Assembly (NCBI RefSeq): GCF_022682495.2
Contig: NC_071389.1
Location: 105,627,951 to 105,691,950 of the forward strand
Length of the DNA stretch: 64,000 nt
Direction of reading: 5' to 3'
Origin: Desmodus rotundus
Taxonomy: Eukaryota; Chordata; Mammalia; Chiroptera; Phyllostomidae
Under the pieces are notes generated by a model. That model ran no database searches and had not been told where the DNA came from. It saw nothing but the letters and a program-made list of their open reading frames with translations. Positions within the stretch are counted from its first letter, which is position 1; every line of letters starts with the position of its first letter. The position numbers and the translations under genes were made by a program. Below are positions 1-11,408 of the stretch, piece after piece.

Positions 1-1213
1 TTCATTACGATGACGTGCTTGCTCATGCATCACATCTCATGCAGAGTTTTGGGGCAAAACATCAAATCATCCAGGTGACTCAGCACCCCCTACAGCCTAG
101 ATTTGGTGCCCTGTGTATACACACACACAGAATATTTATTCTAAATCATTTAAGGGTAGTTTACATACAGCATAGCTCTGTACCCATAAGTTCTTAACTG
201 TGTAATTCCTAAGAATTACAGTTAAACCAGTCAGTTTAACAGCCTTGTTGGAGACTAGAAGATAAGATAGATTTTGTTTTTTTAATGCTTGAAGTTCTGA
301 ATTGTTGTACTTGTTCTGTGCTGTATGAAATGCCCAGGAATTCACTTTAAAAAATAATAGCACTGAATTTTTAATTATTTACCTATTTATTTATGCATCG
401 TTCCCAACAGTATCACAGGTGAATGTTTCACGTTAGTTTAAGGTGTGAAAGATGTCTCTTTAGCCTGAAGATAAAAAATAAACTTTGCATCTTTTGATGC
501 TGTGATTTAATTGTGATTTTGTTCCTGACTCTCTCCATGTGGCCAGAGTCTTCAGCAATTATTTTCACCTGATGACTAACCCATTCTCAGCCACTCAACT
601 TTGTGACCTTGGTTTCAGTAGGGGAATGCATGGGCTTCCCAAAATACTCTAATTGGAAATTGGAAATAGCATACTAATATGCTGGAGCTGGGATTATTTC
701 TTATAAGAGTACCACTAAAGATAATTGTTTCTTCCAAACATAACATAGAGGAATGAGTATGGCTGTACTATTGTAAATATTTTTGATCTTCGACTAAGAT
801 TGTATTACCTAGGAAGATTGATATTTTCATGTGATTCTCAATATAAGAATAAAGAAATGTAATAGCTATCTATTCTAAATTCTGTATTATACTTTGTTAA
901 TACAATAGTTAAATACCAGCCCAAAGCAAGGGAGCTGTGAATTTTTATTATTGTCAGAAACATGACTTTAAAAGACACATAGAGAACAGAAAGGAATTCA
1001 AGAAGACCCAGGAATTTCACATAAGATTGAGGAAAGATTGTGTGTGTGTGTGTCTTTATATATATCCCTCTATGTTGGTAAATACCAAAGAGAAATATTT
1101 AATTGATAAATGTATATTTTAATCAAAGTAATTTTCTGAGAGGAAAGGAACATATACATTTACCCATGAAGTTAAGTGTAGTATATAAATATAATTGATC
1201 TCACATATCATGT
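1..1213. other. Unresolved AT-rich non-coding sequence
   Basis: No gene, RNA gene or repeat that I can name is visible here. The stretch is AT-rich, stop codons interrupt all frames, and only short chance ORFs are present. A short CA run near 118-129 and a TG run at 1,039-1,053 are the only simple-sequence tracts. Confidence 0.5.
1039..1053. repeat. (TG)n microsatellite, followed by a short TA tract
   Basis: A perfect run of about seven TG dinucleotides is followed within a few bases by a short TA-rich tract. It is short enough to be only weakly polymorphic. Confidence 0.8.
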
Positions 1214-1343
1214 TCATGCATAGGAGGAATTAACATCATTAAAATGTCCATACTACCCAAAGCAATCTATAGATTGAATGCAATTCTTATCAAAATTCCA
1301 ATGACATAATTCACAGAACTATAACAAATAGTTAAAAGAAATT
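1214..1343 (+). mobile_element. L1 ORF2 fragment, upstream part of a split L1
   Basis: The DNA matches the L1 ORF2 segment after the reverse-transcriptase core: the '[20 protein letters not shown]' region can be read with breaks, and the same stretch is found in the full-length L1 at about 34,525-34,640. The match stops at about 1,343 and resumes at about 1,816. Divergence from the younger L1s in the window is high, so this is an older insertion. Confidence 0.75.
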
Positions 1344-1815
1344 CTGTTCTGGGGACTGTTACATTGAAATGCATGTAAAGCATTTGTAGCAGTTTAAAAA
1401 TAAAATATTTAAAATTATTTAAATTGTTTTGGATGCTTCAATTGTATTATATGTGATTAACCTTTCACATTTATTCACTTGAGTTGTTAATCTGGAGAGT
1501 GTACTTGTACTGGAGTTTACTGTTAGTTGTTTTATTGTTTCTTGTTGGAGAGTTATGATTTAAAAGACTATTCTAATGAAAACATTAAAATTTACAATTT
1601 GACATACAAAAGGGTTGTCCATTAATTTTCTCCAATGTAGCCTTTTCAGAGCAAAAGGGCTGCTGTTACTATTTTTCCCCTCCCAGCATGAGACAAGTCA
1701 TTTGAGCTCATCAAATGTACAAAGTTTTTTTATGCTGTTGCTATCAAACACTTAATAAATAGAGGGAAATATAAATGATATGTTTTCTATCATTGTAAGC
1801 AATGAAAACTTTCTA
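1344..1815. other. 472-bp insertion of unknown identity inside an L1
   Basis: This segment interrupts L1 ORF2 sequence that is contiguous in other copies. A 10-bp direct repeat, aaaagaaatt, lies at both edges (1,334-1,343 and 1,816-1,825), as expected for a TSD. The insert is AT-rich and has no recognisable ORF, tRNA promoter boxes, LTR ends or long poly(A) tail. I do not recognise the family. Confidence 0.5.
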
Positions 1816-3262
1816 AAAAGAAATTTATATGGAACCACAAATGCCACATAGCAAAAGTAATCCTGAGAAAGAACGAAGTTGGAGGAAACACACTACCTAA
1901 TATCAAACTATCTTATAAGGCCATAGTACTCAAAACAGCATGGTACTGGCATAAAAACAGACACATAGATCAATGGAACAGAATAGAGAGCCCAGAAATA
2001 AACCCAAAACTTTATAGCCAATTAATATTTGGCAGAGGAAGCAAACACATACAATGGGCTGAAGATAGTTAATTCAGTAAATGATGTTGGGAAAAATGGA
2101 CAGATAAGTGCAGAAAAACAAAACTAGACCACCTTCTTATACCACACAGAAGAATAAATTCTAAATGGATCAAAGACTTAAATGTTAGACCCCAAAATAT
2201 AAAAACCATAGAGGAAAACATAGGCAGCAAAATCTAGGACATTGCTTGTAGCAGTATTTCTTTGGATATATCTCACCAGGCAAGGGAAATGAGAAAATAA
2301 ACAAATGGGACTACATTAAACTGAAGACTTTTTGCACAGCAAAGGAAAGCAACACAATAAACTCACAGAATGGCAGAACATTTGTTAATACATCTTGGGT
2401 AAGGGGTCAATATCCAAAATTTATGAAGTACTCAACGAAATAGTACACCACCAAAAAACAAAAAAGGAACTGAATAGACACTTCTCCAAAGAGGAAATAC
2501 AGAAGGCCAATAATTGGAAAAGATGCTCAATATCACTAATCATCAGAGAAATGCAAATTAAAACCACGATGAAGTATCATCTCACACCTGTCAGAATGGC
2601 TATCAATCAAGTGCTGACAAGGATGCAGAGAAAAGGGAACCCTTTTGCAGTGTTGGTGGGAATGCAGGCTAGTGCAGCCACAGTGGAAATCAGTAAGGAG
2701 ATACTTCAAAAAATTAAAAATGGATCTGCCTTTTGACCCAGCAATCCCACTTCTGGGAATATACCCAAAGGAACCCAAACACTAATTTGAAGTACATAAG
2801 CACCCCTATGTTCATTGCAGCATTATTTACAATAATCAAGATATGGAAGCAGCCCAAGTGTCCATCAGTAGATGAGTGGATAAAACAACTATGCGACATT
2901 CACACAACGTAATACTACTTGGCTGTAAAAAAGAAAATTTTACCCTTTGCTACAGTATGGATGGACCTGGAGAACATTAGGCTAAATGAAATCAGTCAGA
3001 GAATGACAATACCAAATGATTTCACTCATATGTGGAATCTAGTGAATAAACTGAATTAGCAAGGAAATGGGGACAGACTCATAGATGGAGTGCAGGATGA
3101 CGGCTGAGTGTCAGGATAGGTTAAGAGGTAGACAGATTGAAGAAAAAGGAAAAAGGACTCATGGACATGGACCGCAGTGTGGTGATTGCTTGGGAGGAGG
3201 GAGGTAGAAGGGGACTAAATAGTAATGAAAAAAAAAAACAACAAAGATTAAACTTAAATAAA
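1816..3262 (+). mobile_element. L1, 3' part (ORF2 C-terminus and 3' UTR)
   Basis: This continues the L1 begun at 1,214. It encodes degraded remnants of the ORF2 C-terminal region, including the '[21 protein letters not shown]'-type segment (here near 1,919-1,980) and a 113-residue open stretch at 2,395-2,736 with the HFSKEEIQ and [20 protein letters not shown] motifs. After the ORF2 end comes a short 3' UTR and an A-rich tail at about 3,226-3,262. Many stops and frameshifts make it inactive. The 3' UTR differs from the G-rich 3' UTR of the young L1s, which points to an older subfamily. Confidence 0.85.
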
Positions 3263-3587
3263 TAGATATAATTGATCTTCCAAACTACTTTAGTTGGGCT
3301 GACCATAGTATGACAGTATTGTGAGCCATAAGATAGGCTCTGATTCTTATTATAAATGGAACATACACTGCTTAGAGTGTCTTATTTATATTGTTTATAA
3401 TATAGTTTAAGAGTTGACGAGTTTGTCTTAAATTTAAAAGTCTGTGTTGCAATACACAGAGCTTACAGAGCAGAATTCAAAGTGTTTTAAATTCCTTAGC
3501 ACAATGTGGTATATAAAACTACTTAGTAAGTCTATAAAATAAAAACTGGTTTAGTGTTGGAAATTTTATATGCTTCAAACTTAAAAT
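3263..3587. other. Unique AT-rich spacer
   Basis: I see no gene or recognisable repeat here. It separates the plus-strand L1 from the minus-strand L1 that begins at about 3,597. Confidence 0.5.
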
Positions 3588-3596
3588 GGTTTCTTT
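3588..3596. repeat. Candidate TSD of the minus-strand L1 (left copy)
   Basis: The 9-mer ggtttcttt lies just outside the 3' (A-tail) end of the minus-strand L1 and recurs at 11,059-11,067, next to the point where L1 homology ends on the other side. It is short and T-rich, so chance cannot be excluded. Confidence 0.4.
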
Positions 3597-3863
3597 TTCC
3601 TTAAAATTTTTTTTATTATTAATGTTCAGATACAGTTGTCTTCATTTTCCCACCACCAATTTCTCCTGCCCTACCCAACCCCACCTCCCACCTTCAATCC
3701 TACCCCCCTTTGGCTTTGTCCATTGGGTCCTTTATACATGCTCATTTATGATCCTTTCCATTCTTTGCCACATCATTTTCCTCCCTCCTCCTGTCTCCTT
3801 ACTGTCAGTTTGTTCTTAATTTCAATGTCTGGTTATATTTTGGTTGCTTGTTTGTTTTGTTAG

Positions 3864-6800
3864 TTAGGTTCCACTGATGGGTGAGATCATATGGTAATTG
3901 TCTTTCAATGTCTGGCTTACTTCACTTAGCATAATGCTCTCCACGTCCATCCATGCTGTCATGAAGGGTAGGAGCTCCTTTCTTTCTGCAGCACAGTATT
4001 CCATTGTGTAAATATACCACAGTTTTTTGATCCATTCATTTAATGATGGGCACTTAGGCTGCTTCCAACACTTGGCTAGTATAGATTGTGCTGCTATGAA
4101 CTTTGGGATGCATAGGTTTTTTTGGATTACGGTTTCAGGCTTCTTACGGTATAATCCTAGCCGTGGAAATGCTGGGTCAAAAGGCAATTCCATTTTTAGT
4201 CTTTTGACGAAATTCCATAGTGTTTTCCACAATGGCTGCACCAGTCTGCATTCCCACCAACAGTGCACTACAGTTCCCTTTTCTCCACAGCCTCACTAGC
4301 ACTTATTGTTTGTTGATTTATTTATGATGGCCATTCTCATTAGTGTGAAGTGGTATCTCACTGTGGTTTTAATTTGCATCTCTCTGATGGCTAGTAATGC
4401 TGAGCATCTTTTCATATGTCTCTGGGCCCTCTCTATGTCCTCCTAGGAGAAGTGTCTGTTTATGTCCTTTGCCAATTTTTTAGTTGGCTTGTTTGTCATC
4501 CTGGTGTGAAGTTGTGTGAGTTTTTATATGTTTTGTAGATCAAACCCTTGTCTGAGGTCTCACTGGCAAATATATTTTCCCATACAGTTGGTTACTTTTT
4601 CATATTGCTAATGTTTTCTTTAGCCATGCAGAAGCTTTTTATTTTAATGAACTCCCATTTGTTTATTCTTTCCTTTATGACCCTTGCTCTAAGGGACATA
4701 TTGGTGAAAATATTGCTGCGTGGAATATCTGAGATTTTCCTGCCTATGTTCTCCTCTAGGACTTTTATGGTACGATGACTTATATTTAAGTCTTTTATCC
4801 ATCTTGAGTTTATTTTTGTGTATGGTGTACATTGGTGGTTGAGTTTAATTTTTTTGCATGTAGCTGTCCAGCTCTCCCAACACCATTTGTTGAAAAGGCT
4901 ATTTTTACTCCATTTTATGCTCTCCCCCCTTTGTTGAATATTAATTGACCATAGAGACTTGAGTTTATTTCTGGGCTCTCTATTCTGTTCCATTGATCTA
5001 TGTGTCTGTTTTTATGCCAATACCAGACTATTTTGATTGTCGTGGTCTTGTAATACATTTTGATATCAGGTATTGTGATCCCTCCTACTATGCTCTTCCT
5101 TCTCAAAATTGCTGTAGCTATTCAGGGTTGTTTATGGTTCCATATAAATTTCTAAAGTGTTTGTTCTATATCTGTGAAATATGTCATTGGTATTTTAATA
5201 GGAATTGCTTTGATCTATAAATTGTTTTTGGTAGTATGGACATTTTGATGATGTTAATTCTTCCAATCCAAAAACATGGTATAGTCTTCCATTTGTGTCT
5301 TCCTTAATTTCTTTCCTCAGTGTTGTGTCGTTTTCTAAATACTGGTCTTTTACCTCCTTGGTTAGGTTTATTCCTAGGTATTTTATTTTTCTTGTTGTTA
5401 CAGGAAATGGGATTTTTTTCCTGATTTCTGTTTCTGATATTTCGTTGTTGGTGTACAAGAATGCCTTCAATTTCTGAATATTGAGTTTGTATCCCACTGT
5501 TTTGCCACATTCACTTATTAGGTCAAGTAGTTTTTTGATGGAGTCTATAGGGTTTTCTATGTACACTATCATGTCATCTGCAAACAATGACAGTTTTCCT
5601 TCCTTCTTTCCAATTTGTATGCCTTGTATTTCTTCTTCTGTCTGCTTGCTGTGGCTAGAACTTCCAATAGTATGTCTAATAGAAGTGGTGAAAGCAGACA
5701 TTCTTGTCTTCTTCTGGATCTTAGTGGGAAAGCTGTTAGGGTTTGTCTTTTGAGAATGATGTTGGCTGTAGGTTTTTCATATTTGGCCTTTATTATGTTG
5801 AGGTATGCTCCCTCTGCTCCCACTTTGCTGAGTGTTTTTATCATAAATAGGTCCTGTACCTTATCAAATACTTTTCCCACATCGATTGATACGATCATGT
5901 GATTTTTGTATTACATTTTGTTTATATGGTGTATCATGTTTATTGATTTGCAAATATTGTACCATCCTTGCATCCCTGGGATGAATCCCACTTGATCATG
6001 GTGTATGATCTTTTTGATGTATTGCTGGATGTGGTTGGCCAATATTTTGTTGAAGATTTTAGCATTTATGTTCATCAGCAATATTGACCTGTAATTTTCT
6101 TTCTTTGTTGTGTCTTTGTCTGGTTTTGGGATTAGGATGATGCTGGCCTCATAAAAAAGAGTTTGGGGGTCTTCTGTCTTCTTGGATTTTTTGGAATAGT
6201 CTGGGAAGTATAGGGGTTAGCTCTTCCTTAAATGTTTTGTAAAATTCTCCTGTGAAACTGTCCAGTCCAGGGCTTTTGTGTGATGGGAGTTTTTTTATTA
6301 CTGTTTCAATTTCGCTGTTTGTTATCAGTCTGTTCAGGCTTTCTGGTTCTTCTTCATTCAGTTTTGGAAGGTTATATTTTTCTAGAAATTTGTCATTTCA
6401 CCCAGGTTGTCAAATTTCTTGGCATATAGTTCTTCATAGGTATTTCTTACAATCCTTTGTATTTCTGTGGAATCAGTTGTAATCTCTCCTCTTTCATTTC
6501 TGATTGATTTTTTTTTTGATACTCTTTCTTTTTTTCTTGATGAGTCTGCTTAAAGGCTTGACAATTTTGTTTATCTTTTCAAAGAAACAGCTCCTGGATT
6601 TATTGATCCTTAGAATTGTGCTTTTATTCTTTATGTCATTTAATTCTGCTCTGATCTTGGTTATCCTTCTACTTGCTCTGGGCTGTCTTTCTTGTTGTTC
6701 TTCCAGTACTTGTAGATGTAGGGTTACGTTGTTTATTTGAAATGTTTCTATCTTTTTTAGGTAGATCTGTATTGCTGTGAATTTCCCTCTCAGGACTGCC

Positions 6801-7710
6801 TTTGCTGTGTGTCCTATAAGTTTTGCAATGTTGTGAGTTCATTTTCATTTATTACCAGGAACTTTTTGATTTCTTCCTTGATCTCATTCTTAACCCATTC
6901 ATTGTTTAATACCATGCTGTTCAATCTCCATCAGTTTGAGTGTTTTGGGTTTTTTTCCTTGAGGTTGGTTTCTAGTTTCAATCCCTTGTGGTCAGAGAAA
7001 ATGCTTGATATGATTTCAATTTTGTTGAATTTGTTGAGGCTTGTTTTGTGACCTGTCATGTAGTCTATCTTTGAAAATGTTCCATGTGCATTTGAAAAGA
7101 ATGTACATTTAGCTTCTTTGGGATGAAAGGTTCTCTATATGTCAGTTAAGTCTGTTTGATCTAGGACATTGTTCAATGCCACCATATCCTTTTGATAATT
7201 TGTTTGGAAGATCTATCCATTTTTGACAGTGGGGTATTAAACTCCCCTAGTATAAGTGTTTTGCTGTCAATATCTTTCTTGAAGTCCTCCAAGATTTTCC
7301 TTATATATTTGGGTAATCGTATGTTGGGTGCATATATGTTTATAATGTTTATGTCGTCTTGATAGATTCTTCCCTTGAGAATCTATCTCAAGGGAAGAGA
7401 TAGACCCTCTCTTCCCCCTGACCCTCTGACCCTATGTCCTTCTGTGTCTCTTTTTATGGCCTTTGTTTTGAAGTCTGTTTTGTCTGATATAAGTATTGCT
7501 AACCCAATTTTTTTTCCTGCCTGTTTGCTTGGAATATTTTTTCCGACCCTTCACTTTCAGTGTCTGTAGGTCTTTTGTTCTGAGGTGGGTATCTTGGAGG
7601 CAGCATATTTGTGGGTCATGTTTTCTTATCCATTCAGCTACCCTATGTCTTTTGATTGTAGCATTTAATCCATTTACATTTAAGGTTATTATTGATAGCT
7701 ACTTACTCAT
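3864..7710 (-). pseudogene. L1 ORF2 pseudogene (endonuclease / reverse transcriptase)
   Basis: ORF2 of an intact L1 encodes an apurinic-type endonuclease, a reverse transcriptase and a C-terminal zinc knuckle used for target-primed reverse transcription. Here the start codon maps to 7,710-7,708, where the LNVNGLN endonuclease motif follows after an early stop. Reverse-transcriptase pieces include [20 protein letters not shown] (near 5,520-5,580), and the C-terminal block with [13 protein letters not shown] ends at a stop at 3,864. The frame is broken repeatedly; the longest uninterrupted pieces are about 130-170 codons. No active protein can be made. Confidence 0.88.
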
Positions 7711-7770
7711 TGCCATTTTACTTCCTTTGTACCTTTGTTCCTTTCTCTCTCACTGTTTCTCTTCGTCTTC

Positions 7771-8731
7771 TTAAAGCAGTTCCTTTAGCATATGTTGCAA
7801 TGCTGGTTTGGTGGAGGTGTATTAATTTAGCCTTCTTTTGTCTGGGAAGCTCCTTATTTTTCCTTGGATTTTAATTGAGAGCCTTGCTGGATAGAGTAGT
7901 CTCAGCTGCAGGCCTTTGCTTTTCATTACTTGGAATATTTCTTGTCATTCCCTTCTAGCTTGTAATGTTTCTGTTGAGTAGTCAGCTGCTAGTCTTATCA
8001 GGGCTCCCTTGTATGTTACTTCTTGTTTCTCCCTTAGTGCCTTTAAGATTCTCTCTTTGTCTTGGAATTTTGCCATTTTAATTATGTGTCTTGCTGTGGG
8101 CCTCTTTGGGTTCTTCTTGTTTGGGACCCTCTCTGCTTCCTGGACTTGTATGGCTTTTTGTCTCATCAAATTAGGGAAGTTTTCCATCATTACTTTTTCA
8201 CTTGATCTTAGCCAAAAGGCTGAGAAGCGATCCATCATTACTTCTTCAAACAGGTTTTCTATTCCTTGCTCCTCCTCTTCTTCTGGTATCCCTATTTCAC
8301 AGACATTATTCCATTTCATGTTTTCCTGCATTTCTCTTAACCCCTCTTTGTTCTTTTTGAGTCTTTTTTCCTTTTCTTGCTCTTTCTGGGTGTTTTTTTC
8401 TACTTTTTCCTCCAGCTCATTGAGTTAATCCTCTGCTTCATCAAGCCTGATTCTGATTCCTCTACTGTGTTAATTCAGAAATTGTATTCTTCATTTCCTC
8501 TTGGCCCTTGTTGATTGTTTCTATGTCCTTTTTTATGCTGATATAATTTAAGTAAGTTCCTTGTAGTTTCCCTGTAGTTTTTGGTAATTCACACTGAGCT
8601 CCTTGAGCTTCCTTACAACTATTGTTTTGAACTCAGTGTCTGATAGTTGACCTGCCTCTATTTCATTTAGTGTTCTTTCTGAGGATTCCTCCTTTCCTTT
8701 TGATTGGGGGGTTATTTCTTTGTCTTCCTAT
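7771..8731 (-). pseudogene. L1 ORF1 pseudogene (RNA-binding coiled-coil protein)
   Basis: ORF1p is a trimeric nucleic-acid chaperone that coats L1 RNA. The minus strand retains the end of the coiled coil, the RRM start (NVCEIGIPEEEEEQGIENL), the NFPNL motif and the C-terminal YSTETLQARRE motif in a 128-codon open stretch at 8,331-7,945. The initiator ATG aligned to the young L1 is mutated to ATA at about 8,731-8,729. Between the EEVMM and ENFPNL segments, 16 extra residues come from the in-frame U2 insertion. Upstream and downstream parts are interrupted by stops. Confidence 0.85.
8184..8243 (-). ncRNA. RNU2 (pseudogene fragment): 3'-truncated U2 snRNA retropseudogene with TSDs
   Basis: Positions 8,231-8,199 on the minus strand match the first 33 nt of U2 snRNA, starting exactly at the U2 5' end (atcgcttctc) and ending in gatcaagtg, with one mismatch at a former CpG. 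A short A run follows, and the piece is flanked by perfect 12-bp direct repeats, ccatcattactt, at 8,184-8,195 and 8,232-8,243. These are the hallmarks of L1-mediated insertion of a truncated snRNA copy. It lacks the Sm site and 3' stem-loops and cannot function in splicing. The insertion adds 48 bp (16 codons) to L1 ORF1 without shifting the frame. Confidence 0.9.
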
Positions 8732-11058
8732 TATTTGTGGGACCCTTCTTGTTGGGTTCTGCTTCTTAAATTTATGTGTTTTGACTTTCTGACTTTGTGG
8801 TGTGAACTTTTATGGTGGGAGGCCTGTGAGATTCGGTGGTGAAGTCTCCTTAATCACCTGAACTTGATGCTCTTGGGATGACCTTTCTGCCAGTTCTTTG
8901 GGTGTAATTGGGTTTTGATTGTTGTTGGAGCTTTCTTTGGTGCGTCCTTCCCTCCAGCTGGTTGACTGAGGGTTACTCGACCCACCACGTCCTGTGTGCT
9001 GTTGTGCACGTGCTGCCGGAACAAAACCACAAAGCCCAGGAAACAAACTCACACCCACAAAAATAACTCCCCTCCCCCACAATTCCACTATCAACAACAA
9101 ATGAACCAGTATTAATAACGCGTAAAGAGATTAAAATTATTATAAGGAAGGGGAGTGGATATTAGATGACCTACCTAAAAAAGAATGATTTCGAGAGGGT
9201 AGAGGGAGGAGCACTAATAAGGATTGGGAATTGGAACAATACGAAGAGAGAAAGTAAAATTTACCTCATGAATATAAAAGAAAATGAAGAATGTGGAATG
9301 GAGTAAGAGAAGGGAAGTGTATATTATTAGGTTTAAACAGAAATGAAAATAATATATAATAAAATTAAGTGAGAGAAAAAAAGGAAGTAAATCATTAATA
9401 AAAATATAGGAGTCAAATTGGAAAGATCCACCACAGTACTATCAAAAACAAATGAGCTAAAATTAATATAGGTGGTATGGGAATAAGAGGGAAAAATGAA
9501 ACAAAGAAAAATCTAAGTGTTGTTTAGAGGAATGAGAAGTGATTTTCAAATGATAGAGGCAGAGGGAATGGTAATAGGAACAAAAACCAGGCTAAGAGAG
9601 GGAAAAATTAAAATTTGGGATGTAAGGGAAAGGAAAAAAATAAAAATAAAAGGGCAAGATGAAACTGAAATAGAAGAAAGACAAAAAAAGAAAAAAAAAG
9701 ATTAAGACAGTGAAATTAAAATTTGAGACTAAAAAAAGAGTAGGAGAGGGGACCAGTAAAATTTGATATTTGAAATACAGAATTGGTGAAGCTCTAGTGA
9801 TAAAATTGAAAATACAATGCAACAACTACCCTACCCACAACCAATAAGCAAAGATTGTTAAAGGTAGAGAGAGAATGTGGGTATTTTAAGAGGGCAAAAG
9901 GATATGAAATGATCCTTGATAAGAAAATTGGTTTGTGTGTCTGGATGGGGGAGAAATAGTAAGAGTGTGGAATGGAAACAAGTTGTAGCTAGACAGAAAA
10001 CAAAATTTGAAGTGAAAATAATACAAGGAAAGTGGAAAGTAAAATGGGCTAAGAGGAGGAAGGGGCAAATATGTGAATTGAAATACACTATAGTATAAAA
10101 TCTAGTGACTTACTGTGTACAGACTTTCTGGACAAGAAATGAATGTTAAAAAGCTATGCAGGAAAGAAAATACCACAAATCATGAAGAAGACTACAGTGG
10201 CTTTCCTCTCCATAGCCTCTTGTATTTACCCTTGTTTTTTTCTTTCTGGATCTGCCTCTGGTGATGTCAGATGTTGACCCCATCTGATCTTAGGCAGCCT
10301 GTTCAATAATTCCAGTGATCTGCTGTTACTGGCTGTCTCCTTCAATTGTTAATGTGGTCACTCTGCACTCAGCACTCAGGTTTAAGCACCATATGGTGGG
10401 GCTGAATCCCTCTTGGGGTGGAGGCTATTATTTCCTCTCAGGCTGCTGCTGCTAGGAGGGGAGTGGTCTGCCTGAGCAGGATGGTTGCTGCATATCGGGG
10501 TTGGCTCAGCACTGGGATCCCGACATCTACTCTCTCAGTTCTCTCCCTAAGGCTTCCATCCCCAGTCTCTCCTCAGGCGTCTCCAGCCCACTCTGCCCTC
10601 ACTTTTGCCAGAGCCCAGGGTAAGTGGCTGCAAATGAATATTTGTGTGTTGGTCCTTTAAATGACTCTTGTGTCTCCTGTCTGTCTCTGCAGCCCTGCCA
10701 CTTTTTGCTGCTGGTTGTTATCTGTGTACTTTTTGGGCTCTGGTGCTCTAGACTGGGTATCCTAGCTTAGGGTTTAGACCCCATTCTTCTCTGTGGCATC
10801 CAACCAGTTGCTTAATTATCCCTCTGATACCGCCGCCTGTGGGCACCCAGTCTGCACTCTCGAGTCTCTACCTGCACTCCTTACCAGACAGGTTGTGCTG
10901 AAGCTGGTTCTTCTGTCTGTCTGAAGTTATATGGCTTCTCTCTGGCTATTGTTCAGTTGTTTGTTCTGGGGGGTTTCTCCACAATTGTAATTCCAGATTG
11001 GCCCTGGGGGGAGGTCAGTGTGACTTCCATTCACTCCTCCACCATCCTCCATCTCTTG
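8732..11058 (-). promoter_or_regulatory. L1 5' leader (5' UTR / promoter region), long ancestral type
   Basis: Two blocks align with the leader of the full-length L1 at 29,805. Block one is about 10,890-11,055, matching about 30,705-30,850 (shared agaacaaacaactgaacaa and agaagaaccagct). Block two is about 8,770-9,015, matching about 30,855-31,090 (shared accctcag, aaccagctgg). Between them, about 9,012-10,890 has no counterpart in the young L1. That part consists of a mixed-composition piece (10,190-10,890) and a strand-asymmetric piece that is A/G-rich on the plus strand (9,120-10,130). In contrast, the first 0.9 kb of the young L1 leader is absent here. Confidence 0.65.
9087..9470. repeat. 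Two diverged copies of a ~32-bp motif about 351 bp apart
   Basis: The stretch at 9,087-9,118 (beginning actatcaacaacaaatga) recurs in diverged form at 9,438-9,470 (beginning actatcaaaaacaaatga). Both lie in the A/G-rich part of the old L1 leader. This may be a degenerate internal duplication of the leader. Confidence 0.45.
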
Positions 11059-11067
11059 GGTTTCTTT
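11059..11067. repeat. Candidate TSD of the minus-strand L1 (right copy)
   Basis: The 9-mer ggtttcttt matches 3,588-3,596 at the far end of the L1 and lies directly at the limit of L1 leader homology. Confidence 0.4.
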
Positions 11068-11193
11068 GTAATATGTCTTCTACCTCCCTCTCTATGCTCC
11101 TATCCTGCCTCAGACCACCTTGAACTACATCTTTTAACAACAGTAAACATCTTGTCATTACCTTGCTCACATCTAACTTTAACAATTTAGAAT

Positions 11194-11408
11194 TGCACTG
11201 TCCATTTTGATAGCCATTACCTCCATACAGCTATTTAAATTTAAGTTTAGATTCATTACAATTATATTAAAAATCCAGTTCCTATTGCAGTAGCCACATA
11301 CCAAGTACTTAATAGTAGCCACATGGGACTAGTAGCCACCTTATTGGACAGTGCACATAGCAGGATATTTACATTATTGCAGAATGTTCTACTGGACAGT
11401 GCTTTCTT
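11194..11408. mobile_element. hAT-Charlie-type MITE (short non-autonomous DNA transposon)
   Basis: Both ends carry the inverted-repeat signature of this family: actgtccatttt near the left end, with ttggacagtgc and actggacagtgct near the right. The body contains agccacat motifs in both orientations, as in the MITE with cagtgctgtccaatagaa ends. It has no coding capacity and is a diverged, immobile fossil. A second member lies at 56,942-57,126. Confidence 0.75.

Larger units (their letters stand above)
3597..11058 (-). mobile_element. Old, near full-length L1 retrotransposon (minus strand)
   Basis: Read on the minus strand, the element runs from a long 5' leader (11,058-8,732) through ORF1 remnants (8,731-7,771) and ORF2 remnants (7,710-3,864) to a pyrimidine-rich (plus strand) 3' UTR and T tract at about 3,600. 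Total length is about 7.5 kb, longer than the 6.4-kb L1 at 29,805, because the leader carries an extra segment of about 1.9 kb. Both ORFs contain many stops and frameshifts, so it is a fossil. A 48-bp U2 snRNA retro-insertion sits in ORF1. Confidence 0.88.

Noticed and set aside
8184..8243. A functional U2 snRNA gene
   Set aside because: Only the first 33 nt are present, with TSDs and an A run and no Sm site, 3' stem-loops or snRNA promoter.
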